Shown here: piece by piece, positions 9,045-17,387 of the stretch
Position numbering within the stretch: the stretch's first letter is position 1
Layout of the letters: every line of letters starts with the position of its first letter
Assembly (NCBI RefSeq): GCF_002351485.1
Contig: NZ_NWMW01000001.1
Coordinates: 868,001 to 932,000 of the forward strand
Reading direction: 5' to 3'
DNA length: 64,000 bases
From: Sphingomonas spermidinifaciens
Lineage (GTDB): Bacteria; Pseudomonadota; Alphaproteobacteria; Sphingomonadales; Sphingomonadaceae
Program-made: the position numbers and the translations under genes
Notes under the pieces: generated by a model
Seen by the model: only the letters and a program-made list of their open reading frames with translations
Database searches by the model: none
What the model was told of the DNA's origin: nothing

Positions 9045-9261
9045 CGATCACCTCCGTCGGCGCATCGGCGGCGCGGACAGGGGTCCACGCACCGATGCAG
9101 AAACGCGGATGCTATGCGGCGCGAGAGGTTAAATTAGCGTTCAGCGTGGTGCCCGGGTGAGCGCCAATCCCGCCCAATCCCGTCCGTCAGTCCTGAGTAA
9201 CCGCTGAACCCTTCGGCCGCCTGCGCTTAGTCGCTACTCAGCACTTACGGCGGTGGGAATG

Positions 9262-9606
9262 TCAGAGCGCCCCGAGCGCCTGTTCGACGCCGTCCATCGT
9301 GAACGGCTTGGCCAGCACCGGGCGACCGGCGTGCGCGGGCGCGAGCGTGTCGCCGCCGGTCGCGAGGACAAAGGGAATGCCCTTTTCCGCCAACGCATCG
9401 GCGACGGGCCAGCTCTTCTCGCCGCCGCGCAGGTTGACGTCGAGGATCGCGGCATCGACGCCGCCCCGCGACACCTGGTCGAGCGCGCTCGACACCGTTT
9501 CGGCGGTTCCCGCCACGTCCTTACCCAGCGCATCGAGGAAATCCTCGAGCATCATGGCGATCAGGGGCTCGTCCTCGACAATGAGGATACGCATGCGCTC
9601 GGTCAT
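9262..9606 (-). CDS. Single-domain response regulator
   Basis: A 114-residue stand-alone receiver domain. It has the acidic pocket (ILIVEDEP), the phosphoacceptor Asp in AAILDVNLRGG (about residue 60), the conserved Thr/Ser strand (FVLATGG) and the Lys in LAKPF. There is no output domain, so it probably works as a phosphate shuttle or sink, like CpdR or DivK, or regulates by protein contact. It lies 43 bases after the cckA stop on the same strand and may be cotranscribed. The sequence alone does not identify it as CpdR or DivK. The ATG at 9606 is preferred because an upstream in-frame start would add a Cys/His/Arg-rich leader unlike the family. Confidence 0.85.
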   Translation of the reverse strand: MTERMRILIVEDEPLIAMMLEDFLDALGKDVAGTAETVSSALDQVSRGGVDAAILDVNLRGGEKSWPVADALAEKGIPFVLATGGDTLAPAHAGRPVLAKPFTMDGVEQALGAL

Positions 9607-9649
9607 CGAGCCGTCATAAGCACGGTGCGGGCAATGCGCCAAGCATTGA

Positions 9650-12052
9650 TTACGCCGCACCCATGACGCTTCCTACCGCCTCGGTCAGCTGCTGGACCGA
9701 GAAGGGCTTGGGCAGGAAGGCGACATTGTCGAGATCGATCGATCGGCGCAGCTGTTCTTCGGCATAGCCCGACATGAACAGGATGGGCAGGTCGGGATAG
9801 CGTTCGCGTACCTTTGCGACCATCGTCGGCCCGTCCATCATCGGCATGACAACGTCGGAGACGAGCAGGTCCGGGCGCTCGCACGCCGCGATCAGCTCAA
9901 GGGCCGCCTCGCCATTCTCGGCCGTCAGCACCTTGTAGCCCTGCCGCACCAATGCGCGCTCGGCGACGGCGCGGACCATCGCCTCGTCCTCGACGAGGAC
10001 GACGGTGCCCGTGCCCCAGCCCGCTGCGCGCTTCACCGGCTTTGGCGTCGCCTTGGGCGCCGGTGCCTCGGCGGCCGAATAAACGGGGAGGTAAATGGTG
10101 AAGCACGCACCCTGCCCCGGTGGCGATTCAGCGAAGATGTAGCCGCCCGACTGCTTGACGATGCCATAGACGGTCGAGAGGCCGAGGCCGGTGCCCTTGC
10201 CCACTTCCTTGGTCGTGAAGAAGGGCTCGAAGATCTTGGGGAGGATGTCAGCGGGGATTCCGGTGCCCGTGTCGGTGATACGCAGCACCGCATAGTCGCC
10301 GACCGGCAGCACGTCGTCGTCCATGCGCTTCACCGCGGCGCGGCCGACCGCCAGCGTCTCGATCGTCAGCGTGCCGCCACCCTTGGGATTGGCGGCGACC
10401 ATCGCGTCACGGGCGTTGACGGCCAAGTTGACGATCACCTGTTCGAGCTGTCCCGGATCGGCACGCACGGCGCCCAAGCCGCGCCCATGCTTGACCTCCA
10501 GCCGCACCGTCTCGCCAAGCAGGCGGGTGAGCAGGTTCGACACCTCCGACACCACGTCGGGCAGCTGCAGCACCTGCGGACGCAGCGTCTGCTGGCGCGA
10601 GAAGGCGAGGAGCTGGCGGGTGAGCGCCGCGGCGCGGTTGGCGTTGGCGCGCACCTGCTGGATGTCGTCATGATCGCTGTCGCCGGGCGAATGGCGCATC
10701 AGCATCAGGTCGCAATGCCCGATGATCGCGGTCAGGATGTTGTTGAAGTCGTGTGCGACCCCGCCCGCCAGTTGGCCAACCGCCTGCATCTTCGTCGCCT
10801 GCGCCACCTGCCGCTTGAGCTGGCCCTCCTCGCCCGACTCCTTGAGGCAGAGGATGACCGCCGCGTCGCCGAGCCCCCGCGCGCCCGCCAGCGTCAGCGC
10901 CACCGGCTCGTCAGGCCGCGCCGCGAGGCGGACCTGCATGTCGGCGACATGGGCAGCGCCACCCGAAAAGCGCCGGACCGCATCGGCAAGCGCCGCCTTG
11001 TCCTCGCGCACCACGAGGTCGCCGGGATAGAGCGGCGGCGCGGCAGCGTTGACCGCGGTCGCCGCCGCAAACGAAGCGTTGAAGTGGACGAAGCGGCCCT
11101 CGCGATCGACCATCGCAAGACCAATCGGGAGCAGGCCGACCAGGGCGCGGACGTGCGCCGCGACATCATCGCCCAGGCCTGCGGGCAGCCCGGCATCCTC
11201 CTCGTCGATCAGCGCGAGCGCCAGCGGTGCCTCCGCCCCCTCGCCCAGCGGCAGCTGGATCAGGCGGAGGGGATTGCCCGCCTCTCCCTCGCGCTCGAAG
11301 CGGACGTGGCCGCTCGGCTCGGCGAGCATCAGCCGGGCGAAGTCGCGCCCCTCGACATTGCCCTCGGCCTTGCCCAGGGCGCGCGCGGTAAAGACGCGGT
11401 TCGCCGCCTCGATCCGACCGTCGGGCTGGATTACTACCGCCATCACCCCCGCAGCACCCAGCCGCTCGCCCGGGCGACCGGCAACGGCAGAGACGAGCGC
11501 CGGCAGCGCATCGCCCGTTGCCGCCCCCTCCGCCGACGCGGTCGTGAAATGCCAAACGAGCATGTCCTCGCCCGCCCGCGCGATCACCGCGTCGAGCAGC
11601 CGGCCCCGCTGCGCGAGGCCCGCCACCTCGCCGCGCCCGTCGCGCCACGCCGCGCGACCCGCACCGCCCAGCCGCCCCTCGCCATCGGCGTCGAGCGGCA
11701 CCGACGGGGGAGTCGGCAGCCCGTCGAAAAGCCGGCGATAGGCATCGTTCGCGCAGACGAGCACGCCCGATCGGTCGGTCACCGCGAGCGCCCCCGCGCT
11801 CGCATCGGCCAGCGCATGGGCAAGCGCCCAGTCCTGCACCGGCGCGGCCGCCGCGCGTCGCGACGAGAGGCGGGCGAAGGCGAGCACCCCGCCCGCCATC
11901 ACCAGCCCCGCCGCGACGAATCCCGCGGCCAGCCGCCAATCGCCGATCATCCAGAGGATGACGATCGCCGCCGCCGTGCCCGCCGCAGCGGCGATCAGCA
12001 GCGACTGGCGAGTTGTGTCGGCATCGGGGGGCGACAGGGGAGAAGTGGCCAT
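9650..12052 (-). CDS. cckA: Hybrid sensor histidine kinase CckA
   Basis: An 800-residue hybrid kinase. Two membrane helices occupy about residues 17-60, followed by PAS-like regions (about 80-290 and 300-405), a HisKA domain with the phosphoacceptor His 434 in [11 protein letters not shown], an HATPase domain with N box [10 protein letters not shown] and G boxes ([20 protein letters not shown]), and a C-terminal receiver with Asp 733 in [12 protein letters not shown]. This order and the GGVAHDFNN motif are those of CckA, which phosphorylates CtrA and CpdR through ChpT in alphaproteobacteria. DivL, its partner in Caulobacter, is encoded about 28 kb away in this window. It is transcribed divergently from chvI. 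Confidence 0.95.
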   Translation of the reverse strand: MATSPLSPPDADTTRQSLLIAAAAGTAAAIVILWMIGDWRLAAGFVAAGLVMAGGVLAFARLSSRRAAAAPVQDWALAHALADASAGALAVTDRSGVLVCANDAYRRLFDGLPTPPSVPLDADGEGRLGGAGRAAWRDGRGEVAGLAQRGRLLDAVIARAGEDMLVWHFTTASAEGAATGDALPALVSAVAGRPGERLGAAGVMAVVIQPDGRIEAANRVFTARALGKAEGNVEGRDFARLMLAEPSGHVRFEREGEAGNPLRLIQLPLGEGAEAPLALALIDEEDAGLPAGLGDDVAAHVRALVGLLPIGLAMVDREGRFVHFNASFAAATAVNAAAPPLYPGDLVVREDKAALADAVRRFSGGAAHVADMQVRLAARPDEPVALTLAGARGLGDAAVILCLKESGEEGQLKRQVAQATKMQAVGQLAGGVAHDFNNILTAIIGHCDLMLMRHSPGDSDHDDIQQVRANANRAAALTRQLLAFSRQQTLRPQVLQLPDVVSEVSNLLTRLLGETVRLEVKHGRGLGAVRADPGQLEQVIVNLAVNARDAMVAANPKGGGTLTIETLAVGRAAVKRMDDDVLPVGDYAVLRITDTGTGIPADILPKIFEPFFTTKEVGKGTGLGLSTVYGIVKQSGGYIFAESPPGQGACFTIYLPVYSAAEAPAPKATPKPVKRAAGWGTGTVVLVEDEAMVRAVAERALVRQGYKVLTAENGEAALELIAACERPDLLVSDVVMPMMDGPTMVAKVRERYPDLPILFMSGYAEEQLRRSIDLDNVAFLPKPFSVQQLTEAVGSVMGAA

Positions 12053-12178
12053 GCCTCACGCTGTCGGCGCGCGCCCTCGCATCGTCAAGCGGCGCGCCCG
12101 AGCCCAAGCAGCGATTGAGCCGGCCCGCGCTTTGCGTTAGGCGAGCGACATGGATCGCCGCCCGATCGAGCCCATTGC

Positions 12179-12910
12179 ATGAGCGCGACGACCGCGCCGG
12201 CCCCGCGCAGCAGCACCATCGCCCTGGTCGACGACGACCGCAACATCCTGACCTCGGTCTCGATTGCGCTGCAGGCCGAAGGTTTCCTGACGCGCGTCTA
12301 TTCGGATGGCGAGGCGGCGCTGAAGGCGCTGATAGACAATCCGCCCGATCTTGCGGTCCTCGACATCAAGATGCCGCGGCTCGACGGGCTCGAGCTGCTG
12401 CGTCGCCTGCGCGAGAAGTCGGCGATCCCGGTCATCTTCCTGACCAGCAAAGATGACGAGCTCGACGAGGCACTGGGCCTCGCCATGGGTGCCGACGACT
12501 ATATCGCCAAGCCGTTCAGCCAGCGCCTGCTGATCGCGCGCATCCGTGCCATCCTGCGACGGACCGAGGCGGCGGGCGGCGGCGAGTCCGGCGAGGAAGC
12601 ACCCGCACCGGTGCTCGAGCGCGGGCGGCTGACGATGGACCCGGCCCGGCACAAGGTGACGTGGGGCGGCGCCAACGTCACGCTGACCGTCACCGAATTC
12701 ATGATTCTCGAAACGCTGGCGCAGCGGCCCGGCATCGTCCGCACCCGCAACCAGCTGATGGACGCGGCGTATCAGGACGACATCTATGTCGACGACCGCA
12801 CCATCGACAGCCACATCAAACGCGTCCGACGCAAGTTCCGGCAAGTCGATCCCGGATTTGACGCGATCGAGACGCTCTATGGCGCCGGCTATCGCTTCTC
12901 CGACGAGTGA
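12179..12910 (+). CDS. chvI: Response regulator ChvI (OmpR/PhoB family)
   Basis: A 243-residue DNA-binding response regulator. The receiver domain has the acidic pair in ALVDDDRN, the phosphoacceptor Asp 62 in [12 protein letters not shown], Thr in FLTSKDD and Lys in IAKPFS; a winged-helix output domain follows from about residue 140 ([14 protein letters not shown]...[17 protein letters not shown]...[11 protein letters not shown]). With ChvG it senses acid or envelope stress and controls exopolysaccharide, envelope and symbiosis genes in rhizobia. The sensor gene begins inside its last 32 bases, so the two are translationally coupled. The identification is strengthened by the hprK-rapZ-IIA-ptsH genes that follow. 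Confidence 0.93.
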   Translation: MSATTAPAPRSSTIALVDDDRNILTSVSIALQAEGFLTRVYSDGEAALKALIDNPPDLAVLDIKMPRLDGLELLRRLREKSAIPVIFLTSKDDELDEALGLAMGADDYIAKPFSQRLLIARIRAILRRTEAAGGGESGEEAPAPVLERGRLTMDPARHKVTWGGANVTLTVTEFMILETLAQRPGIVRTRNQLMDAAYQDDIYVDDRTIDSHIKRVRRKFRQVDPGFDAIETLYGAGYRFSDE

Positions 12911-14471
12911 CGACGCCCGGCTGTCGCTGCGCTGGTCGGGGCGGATCAGCCTCACGCCGCGCATTCTGGCGGTCAACAGCATCGCGCTCGCGATGCTGGC
13001 GGGCGGCTTCTTCTATCTCGACAGCTATCGCACGCGCCTGATCGACGCGCGGCTCGAGCAGGCGAGCCGAGAAGCGCGGCTGATCGCCCAGGCGCTGATG
13101 GCGACGCGGATGAGCGACGAGCCGACGCTCGTCACCCGCCTCGCTCGGCAGACGGGAATGCGCATCCGCACCTTCGCCCCCGACGGCATCGAGCGCCATG
13201 ACAGCCGGCGGTTGGGCGTCGCCAATTTCCGGCTGCGCGACCCCGACAAGCAGCCGATGGGCCAGGCGATCGGCCGCTTCCTCGACGCCGGCATCGACAC
13301 CGTCGTCGGCGCCGACCGTGCGCCGCTCTATCGCGAGCGGCCGCGCAGTCGCGGGTTCCGCTGGCCCGACGTCGCCCGCGCGGTCTGGACGCATGAAGCA
13401 CCGGCAAGCCTGTGGCGCGCGCCCGACCGCACCCCCGTCATCACCGCCGCCGCGCCGCTGGGCGCGCGCGGGGCGCTGATGACCACGGTCAACGCCGCCG
13501 ACATCACCTCGATCGTGCGCGCCGAGCGATGGCGCCTCGCGATCGTGCTGGCGAGTGTCTTCCTTGCCTCGCTGCTGCTCTCGCTGTTCCTCGCGCGCAC
13601 GATCGTCCGGCCGCTGCGGATGCTTGCGCGCGCGGCGGTCCGCGTCCGCCTGGGCCGCGCGCGCGAGGTCGTCGTCCCGCGCCTGCCCAGTCGCCGCGAC
13701 GAGATCGGCATGCTGGCGCGCGCCGTCTCCGACATGAGCCAGGCGCTGCGCGTCCGCATCGACGCGACCGAAGCGTTCGCCGCCGACGTGACGCACGAGC
13801 TCAAGAATCCGCTCGCCTCGCTGCGGTCGGCGGTCGAGAGCCTGGGATCCGTGCGCGACCCGGCACTTCAGGCGCAGCTGCTCGACATCGTCCGCGACGA
13901 TGTGCGCCGGCTCGACCGGCTCATCACCGAGATCTCGGACGCCTCGCGCCTCGACGCGCAACTCAGCCGCACCAAGTTCGAGCCGCTCGATCTTGCGGCG
14001 ATGCTCGGCGCCATCGTCGAGGGGCGGCGCGCCCGCGGCTTGCCGCGCGGTATCCGCCTCCACCTCGACCGGCCGGACAGCGAGCCGCTGATCGTCAACG
14101 GCGACGGCGCGCGCCTCGCCCGCGTGTTCGAGAACCTGATCGACAACGCCCTGTCCTTCTCCCCCGACGATGCGGTGGTCAGCGTCGCCGCGTCGGACGG
14201 CGGGCCGCTCGTCACCGTCCGCGTCGAGGATGAGGGGCCAGGCGTGCCCGAGGACGCACGCGAGGCGATCTTCCGCCGCTTCCACTCGATCCGGCCCGAG
14301 GGCGAGGCGTTCGGCGCGCATTCGGGGCTCGGCCTTGCCATCGCGCGGACGATCGTCGAAGGCCATGCGGGCACGATCCACGTCGAATCGCGCGAGGATC
14401 GGGTGAGCGGCGCACGCTTTGTCGTACGCCTGCCGAGGGCAATCGGGGACGGAGACCGGATCGAGCCATGA
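12879..14471 (+). CDS. chvG: Sensor histidine kinase ChvG
   Basis: A 530-residue membrane sensor kinase. It has a first helix at about 25-42 ([18 protein letters not shown]), a periplasmic stimulus-sensing domain, a second helix near 215-237 ([20 protein letters not shown]), HAMP, HisKA with the phosphoacceptor His in [13 protein letters not shown], and HATPase with N box [11 protein letters not shown] and G boxes ([17 protein letters not shown]). The ATG at 12879 lies within the end of chvI and gives a cytoplasmic N-terminus of the usual length. The stop overlaps the ATG of hprK (ATGA), putting signal transduction and the regulatory PTS in one transcript. Confidence 0.92.
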   Translation: MAPAIASPTSDDARLSLRWSGRISLTPRILAVNSIALAMLAGGFFYLDSYRTRLIDARLEQASREARLIAQALMATRMSDEPTLVTRLARQTGMRIRTFAPDGIERHDSRRLGVANFRLRDPDKQPMGQAIGRFLDAGIDTVVGADRAPLYRERPRSRGFRWPDVARAVWTHEAPASLWRAPDRTPVITAAAPLGARGALMTTVNAADITSIVRAERWRLAIVLASVFLASLLLSLFLARTIVRPLRMLARAAVRVRLGRAREVVVPRLPSRRDEIGMLARAVSDMSQALRVRIDATEAFAADVTHELKNPLASLRSAVESLGSVRDPALQAQLLDIVRDDVRRLDRLITEISDASRLDAQLSRTKFEPLDLAAMLGAIVEGRRARGLPRGIRLHLDRPDSEPLIVNGDGARLARVFENLIDNALSFSPDDAVVSVAASDGGPLVTVRVEDEGPGVPEDAREAIFRRFHSIRPEGEAFGAHSGLGLAIARTIVEGHAGTIHVESREDRVSGARFVVRLPRAIGDGDRIEP

Positions 14472-14899
14472 CCGCGCTATCGTCCGAGACGCTGCATGCA
14501 TCCTGCGTCGCCATAAACGGCCGCGCCGTGCTGATCGTTGGGCGTTCGGGGGCCGGCAAGTCCGACCTTGCGCTCCGCCTGATCGATCGCGGCGCGCAAC
14601 TCGTCAGCGACGACTACACCATCCTGCGGCGCAGCGGCGGCACGCTGCTGGCCGCACCGCCCGCCAACATCGCTGGCCGGATCGAGGTGCGCGGGATCGG
14701 CATCGTCGAGATGCCGCACGTGGCCGACGTGCCCGTCGCGCTGATCCTGTCGATCGAGGCCGAGCCCGACCGGATGCCGCCCGCGCCTGAGCTCCGCCGC
14801 ATTGCCGGCATCGACGTGCCGTGCGGCGCGGTGGCAGCGCTCGAGCCCTCGGCTCCGATCAAGGTCGAGCTGGCGCTCGCCCGGACGCCCGCGTCATGA
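14468..14899 (+). CDS. hprK: HPr kinase/phosphorylase, short alphaproteobacterial form
   Basis: A 143-residue protein matching only the C-terminal catalytic domain of HprK; the N-terminal half of the Firmicute enzyme (about 310 residues) is absent, as is usual in alphaproteobacteria. Walker A is GRSGAGKS (about residues 24-31), followed by the catalytic loop LVSDDY and the signature GRIEVRGIGIVE. It phosphorylates or dephosphorylates HPr on a serine, and the HPr gene in this operon retains that serine. It overlaps both chvG and rapZ by 4 bases. Confidence 0.93.
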   Translation: MTALSSETLHASCVAINGRAVLIVGRSGAGKSDLALRLIDRGAQLVSDDYTILRRSGGTLLAAPPANIAGRIEVRGIGIVEMPHVADVPVALILSIEAEPDRMPPAPELRRIAGIDVPCGAVAALEPSAPIKVELALARTPAS

Positions 14900-15807
14900 C
14901 CACGCCGCACCGCATCCTCCTCGTCACCGGCATGTCGGGTGCGGGAAAGTCGACGGTCCTTCGCACGCTCGAGGATCTGGGCTGGGAAGTTGTCGACAAT
15001 ATGCCGCTGGTCCTGGTCGACCGGCTGCTCGCTACCGCCCCCGCCGCCGGCACCGACGATGACGACCGGCCGCTCGCGATCGGCATCGGCACCCGCACGC
15101 GCGGCTTCGATCCGGCGCGCGTCGCCGCGCGCGTGCAGAAGCTGGTCGATGCCGGCCAGGAGATTTCGGTCCTCTATCTCGACTGCGGCGGGACCGAGCT
15201 CGAGCGGCGCTATAACGAGACACGCCGTCGCCACCCGCTGGCGCAGGATCGCCCCGCTGCCGACGGCATCATCCGCGAGCGTGAGCTGCTTGAGCCGATC
15301 AAGCGCTGGGCCGGTCGGCTGATCGACACCACCAACCTGTCGGCCAACGCGCTGGCGCAGGAAGTGCGCAAACTGTTCGGCGGCGACGGCCTCGGCGAAC
15401 CAACGCTGTCGATCATGTCCTTCGGCTTCGCCCGCGGGCTGCCGCGCAGCGCCGACCTCGTCTTCGACATGCGCTATCTGCGCAATCCGCACTGGGTGCC
15501 AGAGCTGCGGCCTGGCACCGGCCTCGATGCACCGGTCGCCGATTATGTCCGTGCCGACCCCGCTTATGCCGACTCGGTCGCGGCGATCGAGAACCTGCTC
15601 GTAATGCTGCTCCCGCGCTACCGGGCGGAGGGCAAATCCTACGTCACCGTCGCCTTCGGCTGTACCGGCGGGAGACACCGGTCGGTGCACGTGACCGAGC
15701 GCGTGGCGGCACGGTTGCGCGCGGAAGGATTTTCGCCCACGGTGCAACACCGCGATCTGGCCACCGCGCCGCAGGACTCGCTGGAAGGCGCGCCCGCCAA
15801 GACATGA
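14896..15807 (+). CDS. rapZ: RNase adapter RapZ / nucleotide-binding protein
   Basis: A 303-residue RapZ (YvcJ) protein. It has Walker A GMSGAGKST near the N-terminus, DTTNLSANAL in the middle, the FGFARGLP motif and the conserved C-terminal VAFGCTGGRHRSV. In E. coli RapZ binds GlcN6P and directs RNase E to GlmZ; in alphaproteobacteria its target is unknown, and linkage to hprK and ptsH suggests a link to amino-sugar or nitrogen PTS signalling. The ATG at 14896 overlaps the hprK stop (ATGA). The protein is slightly longer than the E. coli form (284 residues). Confidence 0.94.
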   Translation: MTTPHRILLVTGMSGAGKSTVLRTLEDLGWEVVDNMPLVLVDRLLATAPAAGTDDDDRPLAIGIGTRTRGFDPARVAARVQKLVDAGQEISVLYLDCGGTELERRYNETRRRHPLAQDRPAADGIIRERELLEPIKRWAGRLIDTTNLSANALAQEVRKLFGGDGLGEPTLSIMSFGFARGLPRSADLVFDMRYLRNPHWVPELRPGTGLDAPVADYVRADPAYADSVAAIENLLVMLLPRYRAEGKSYVTVAFGCTGGRHRSVHVTERVAARLRAEGFSPTVQHRDLATAPQDSLEGAPAKT

Positions 15808-16235
15808 AGGTTATGACGGAAAATCCCCTGATCGGCCTGGTCCTCGTGACCCATGGGCGCCTGGCCGAGGAATTCGTGGTGGCGATGGAGCATGTCGTCG
15901 GCAAGCAGCCGGCGATTGCCACCATCTGCATCGGCCCCGAGGACGACATGGAGGAACGGCGCGCGGACATCGCCCGTGCGATCGGCGAGGTCGATGACGG
16001 CCGCGGCGTCATCGTTCTGACCGACCTGTTCGGCGGCACCCCCTCAAATCTCGCCATCTCGCTGCTCGAGACGGGCCGGGTCGAGGTGATCGCGGGCATC
16101 AACCTGCCGATGCTGATCCGCTTGGGCGGCGCGCGCAAGACGATGAAGGTGACCGAAGCCGTCGCCGCCGCGCGCGAGGCGGGGCGCAAGTACATCTCGG
16201 TCGCGTCCGAGGTGCTGGGCGAGGCGGCGGCTTGA
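15804..16235 (+). CDS. PTS mannose-family subunit IIA (EIIA-Man-like)
   Basis: A 143-residue IIA domain of the mannose/fructose PTS family. The active-site His 17 lies in LVLVTHGRLAEE and the later LTDLFGGTPSNLA motif is characteristic. There are no IIB, IIC or IID genes nearby, so it is regulatory rather than for sugar uptake, as in other alphaproteobacteria where this gene sits between rapZ and ptsH. It overlaps both neighbours by 4 bases. A second ATG three codons in (15813) could be the real start. Confidence 0.92.
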   Translation: MKVMTENPLIGLVLVTHGRLAEEFVVAMEHVVGKQPAIATICIGPEDDMEERRADIARAIGEVDDGRGVIVLTDLFGGTPSNLAISLLETGRVEVIAGINLPMLIRLGGARKTMKVTEAVAAAREAGRKYISVASEVLGEAAA

Positions 16236-16504
16236 GCCAGGTCAGCCGACAGGTCCGGATCACCAACCGCCGCGGACTCCATGCGCGCGCCAGCGCCAAG
16301 TTCGTCACCCTTGCCAGCACCCAGCCAACCGAAATCACCGTCGAGAAGGACGGCTCGCGTGTTACCGGCACGTCGATCATGGGGCTGATGATGCTGGGCG
16401 CGGCGATGGGCGACACCATCACCATCTCAGCCGAGGGAGACGCCGCCGAGGACGCCGTCATCGCGCTCTGCACCTTGGTCGAGGAGCGGTTCGGGGAGGA
16501 GTGA
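16232..16504 (+). CDS. ptsH: Phosphocarrier protein HPr
   Basis: A 90-residue HPr. The EI-phosphorylated His 17 is in NRRGLHARASAKF, and the regulatory Ser 48 is in GTSIMGLMMLGA, equivalent to the HprK target Ser 46 of Gram-positive HPr. The start codon appears to be TTG at 16232, overlapping the IIA stop. Together with HprK, RapZ and IIA it forms a phosphorylation cascade with no sugar permease; enzyme I is not in the window. A GGCGG/CCGCC stem-loop at about 16513-16530 may weakly terminate the transcript. Confidence 0.94.
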   Translation: MSQVSRQVRITNRRGLHARASAKFVTLASTQPTEITVEKDGSRVTGTSIMGLMMLGAAMGDTITISAEGDAAEDAVIALCTLVEERFGEE

Positions 16505-16553
16505 GCGGCGTGGCGGGTTCCAATCCGCCGCCATCCGCGCTATATGACAATCA

Positions 16554-16628
16554 CCACCGGGATCACCCATCCGTAGGCACCCGTGGCTGAGAGACCATCG
16601 CGCTCCCGCTTACAATGCGAGGAGGCGT
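16554..16628 (+). promoter_or_regulatory. Structured 5' leader that hides the ribosome-binding site of the next gene
   Basis: Two predicted hairpins can be drawn. The first pairs CCAC-GGG (16554-16561, one C bulged) with CCCGTGG (16580-16586). The second spans 16600-16628 with loop TTACAAT; its 3' arm contains the complete AGGAGG Shine-Dalgarno sequence (16620-16625), paired with GCTCC apart from two bulges. The ATG follows at 16633. Translation would therefore need opening of the stem. The GGCTGAGA element between the hairpins recalls the thiamine-pyrophosphate riboswitch, but the partner motif (CTGATC) is absent. Folding was done by eye. Confidence 0.4.
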
Positions 16629-16632
16629 CCGC

Positions 16633-16821
16633 ATGGACCTCAACTATCTTCTTTCCCGTCACCAGATTTCGCTGATGCGCGCCAACCAGTCGGCCTGCTC
16701 GTCGTCGCGCCGGTCCCATCAGGGGCTTGCCGCGGGCTATGCCGCACGCATTCGCGCAGTCCAGGCCGGCTCGACCGGGTCGGGCCGCGTTATCGGCGGA
16801 CCGGGCGCCGCCTTTGTCTAA
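16633..16821 (+). CDS. Small conserved-looking hypothetical protein
   Basis: A 62-residue protein of unknown function ([25 protein letters not shown] at its start; the rest is polar and Ala/Gly-rich). It has no signal peptide or membrane segment. The start at 16633 is supported by a perfect AGGAGG 7 bases upstream; an ATG 18 bases earlier would lie inside that site. Its stop is 10 bases before the IF-1-like gene, suggesting cotranscription. I have a weak memory of similar short proteins (D-L-N-Y-L-x-x-R-x-Q start) in sphingomonads but cannot assign a role. Confidence 0.6.
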   Translation: MDLNYLLSRHQISLMRANQSACSSSRRSHQGLAAGYAARIRAVQAGSTGSGRVIGGPGAAFV

Positions 16822-16831
16822 GGAAGGGCTG

Positions 16832-17074
16832 ATGACCCTCGACGGCCATGTCGAGGAAATGCTGCCTGACGGGCGCTTTCGCATCATGCTCGCCAACGGG
16901 CACCGGATCACCGCCTATACTGCGGGCAAGATGCGGCGATATCGCATCCGCACCGTCGTCGGTGATTCGGTCCAGGTCGAGATGTCGCCCTACGACCTCG
17001 ACAAGGGGCGCCTGATCTATCGCGACCGCGGCCCCGGAGGCGGCGGCGCAGCAAGGGGAACACGACGCCGATGA
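16832..17074 (+). CDS. Translation initiation factor IF-1-like protein
   Basis: An 80-residue S1-fold protein close to IF-1. The IF-1 core is clear: [41 protein letters not shown], then [16 protein letters not shown]. It differs from the usual sphingomonad IF-1, as I recall it, by lacking the MAKEE N-terminus and by an added Gly/Arg-rich tail ([12 protein letters not shown]). It could be the only infA or a diverged second copy; that cannot be decided from one window, so no gene symbol is given. The ATG follows AGGAAGG by about 5 bases. Its stop overlaps the start of the DUF2384 gene. Confidence 0.82.
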   Translation: MTLDGHVEEMLPDGRFRIMLANGHRITAYTAGKMRRYRIRTVVGDSVQVEMSPYDLDKGRLIYRDRGPGGGGAARGTRRR

Positions 17075-17340
17075 CCGAGGAAGCCAAGGCACCGCCGCGC
17101 CGATCGGCCTTTCAGCCGCGCCGGACGATGAAGAGGATGGAACCCACCGCCGCCGAACGGCAGGGCCGCATCACCCTGCTCGCTTGGAACCGGCTGGGCG
17201 GCGACCGCGCCATCGCCTTTCTCAACGGCCATGACGAGGCATTGGGTGGCCGCCCGCTCGACCTCGCCGTCGCAAGCGAGCACGGGCTGGAGGCTGTCGA
17301 ACGCGCGATCGAGGCGCTGGTCGCGCCCACCTCCCCTTAA
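17071..17340 (+). CDS. DUF2384 (Xre/MbcA/ParS toxin-binding) domain protein, orphan
   Basis: An 89-residue protein. After a basic N-terminus, residues about 28-85 match the antitoxin Xre/MbcA/ParS toxin-binding domain ([21 protein letters not shown]...[23 protein letters not shown]). In RES-Xre systems this domain neutralises a RES-type NADase toxin, but here there is neither an Xre helix-turn-helix nor a RES gene on either side. The start overlaps the IF-1-like stop (ATGA). It may be a captured or repurposed antitoxin domain; its function is unknown. Confidence 0.7.
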   Translation: MTEEAKAPPRRSAFQPRRTMKRMEPTAAERQGRITLLAWNRLGGDRAIAFLNGHDEALGGRPLDLAVASEHGLEAVERAIEALVAPTSP

Positions 17341-17387
17341 CCCTTTATGGGCTAGGACTGCGCAGGGAAGCGACCCTGGGGGGCGGG

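Noticed and set aside
9045..9261. Sigma-54 promoter for the XrtA operon
   Set aside because: Some XrtA loci use RpoN with PrsR, but no convincing TGGCAC-N5-TTGC pattern was found on the minus strand.
16554..16628. Thiamine-pyrophosphate riboswitch
   Set aside because: GGCTGAGA followed by ACC matches one half, but the CTGATC element and the second conserved helix region are missing, and no thiamine gene follows.
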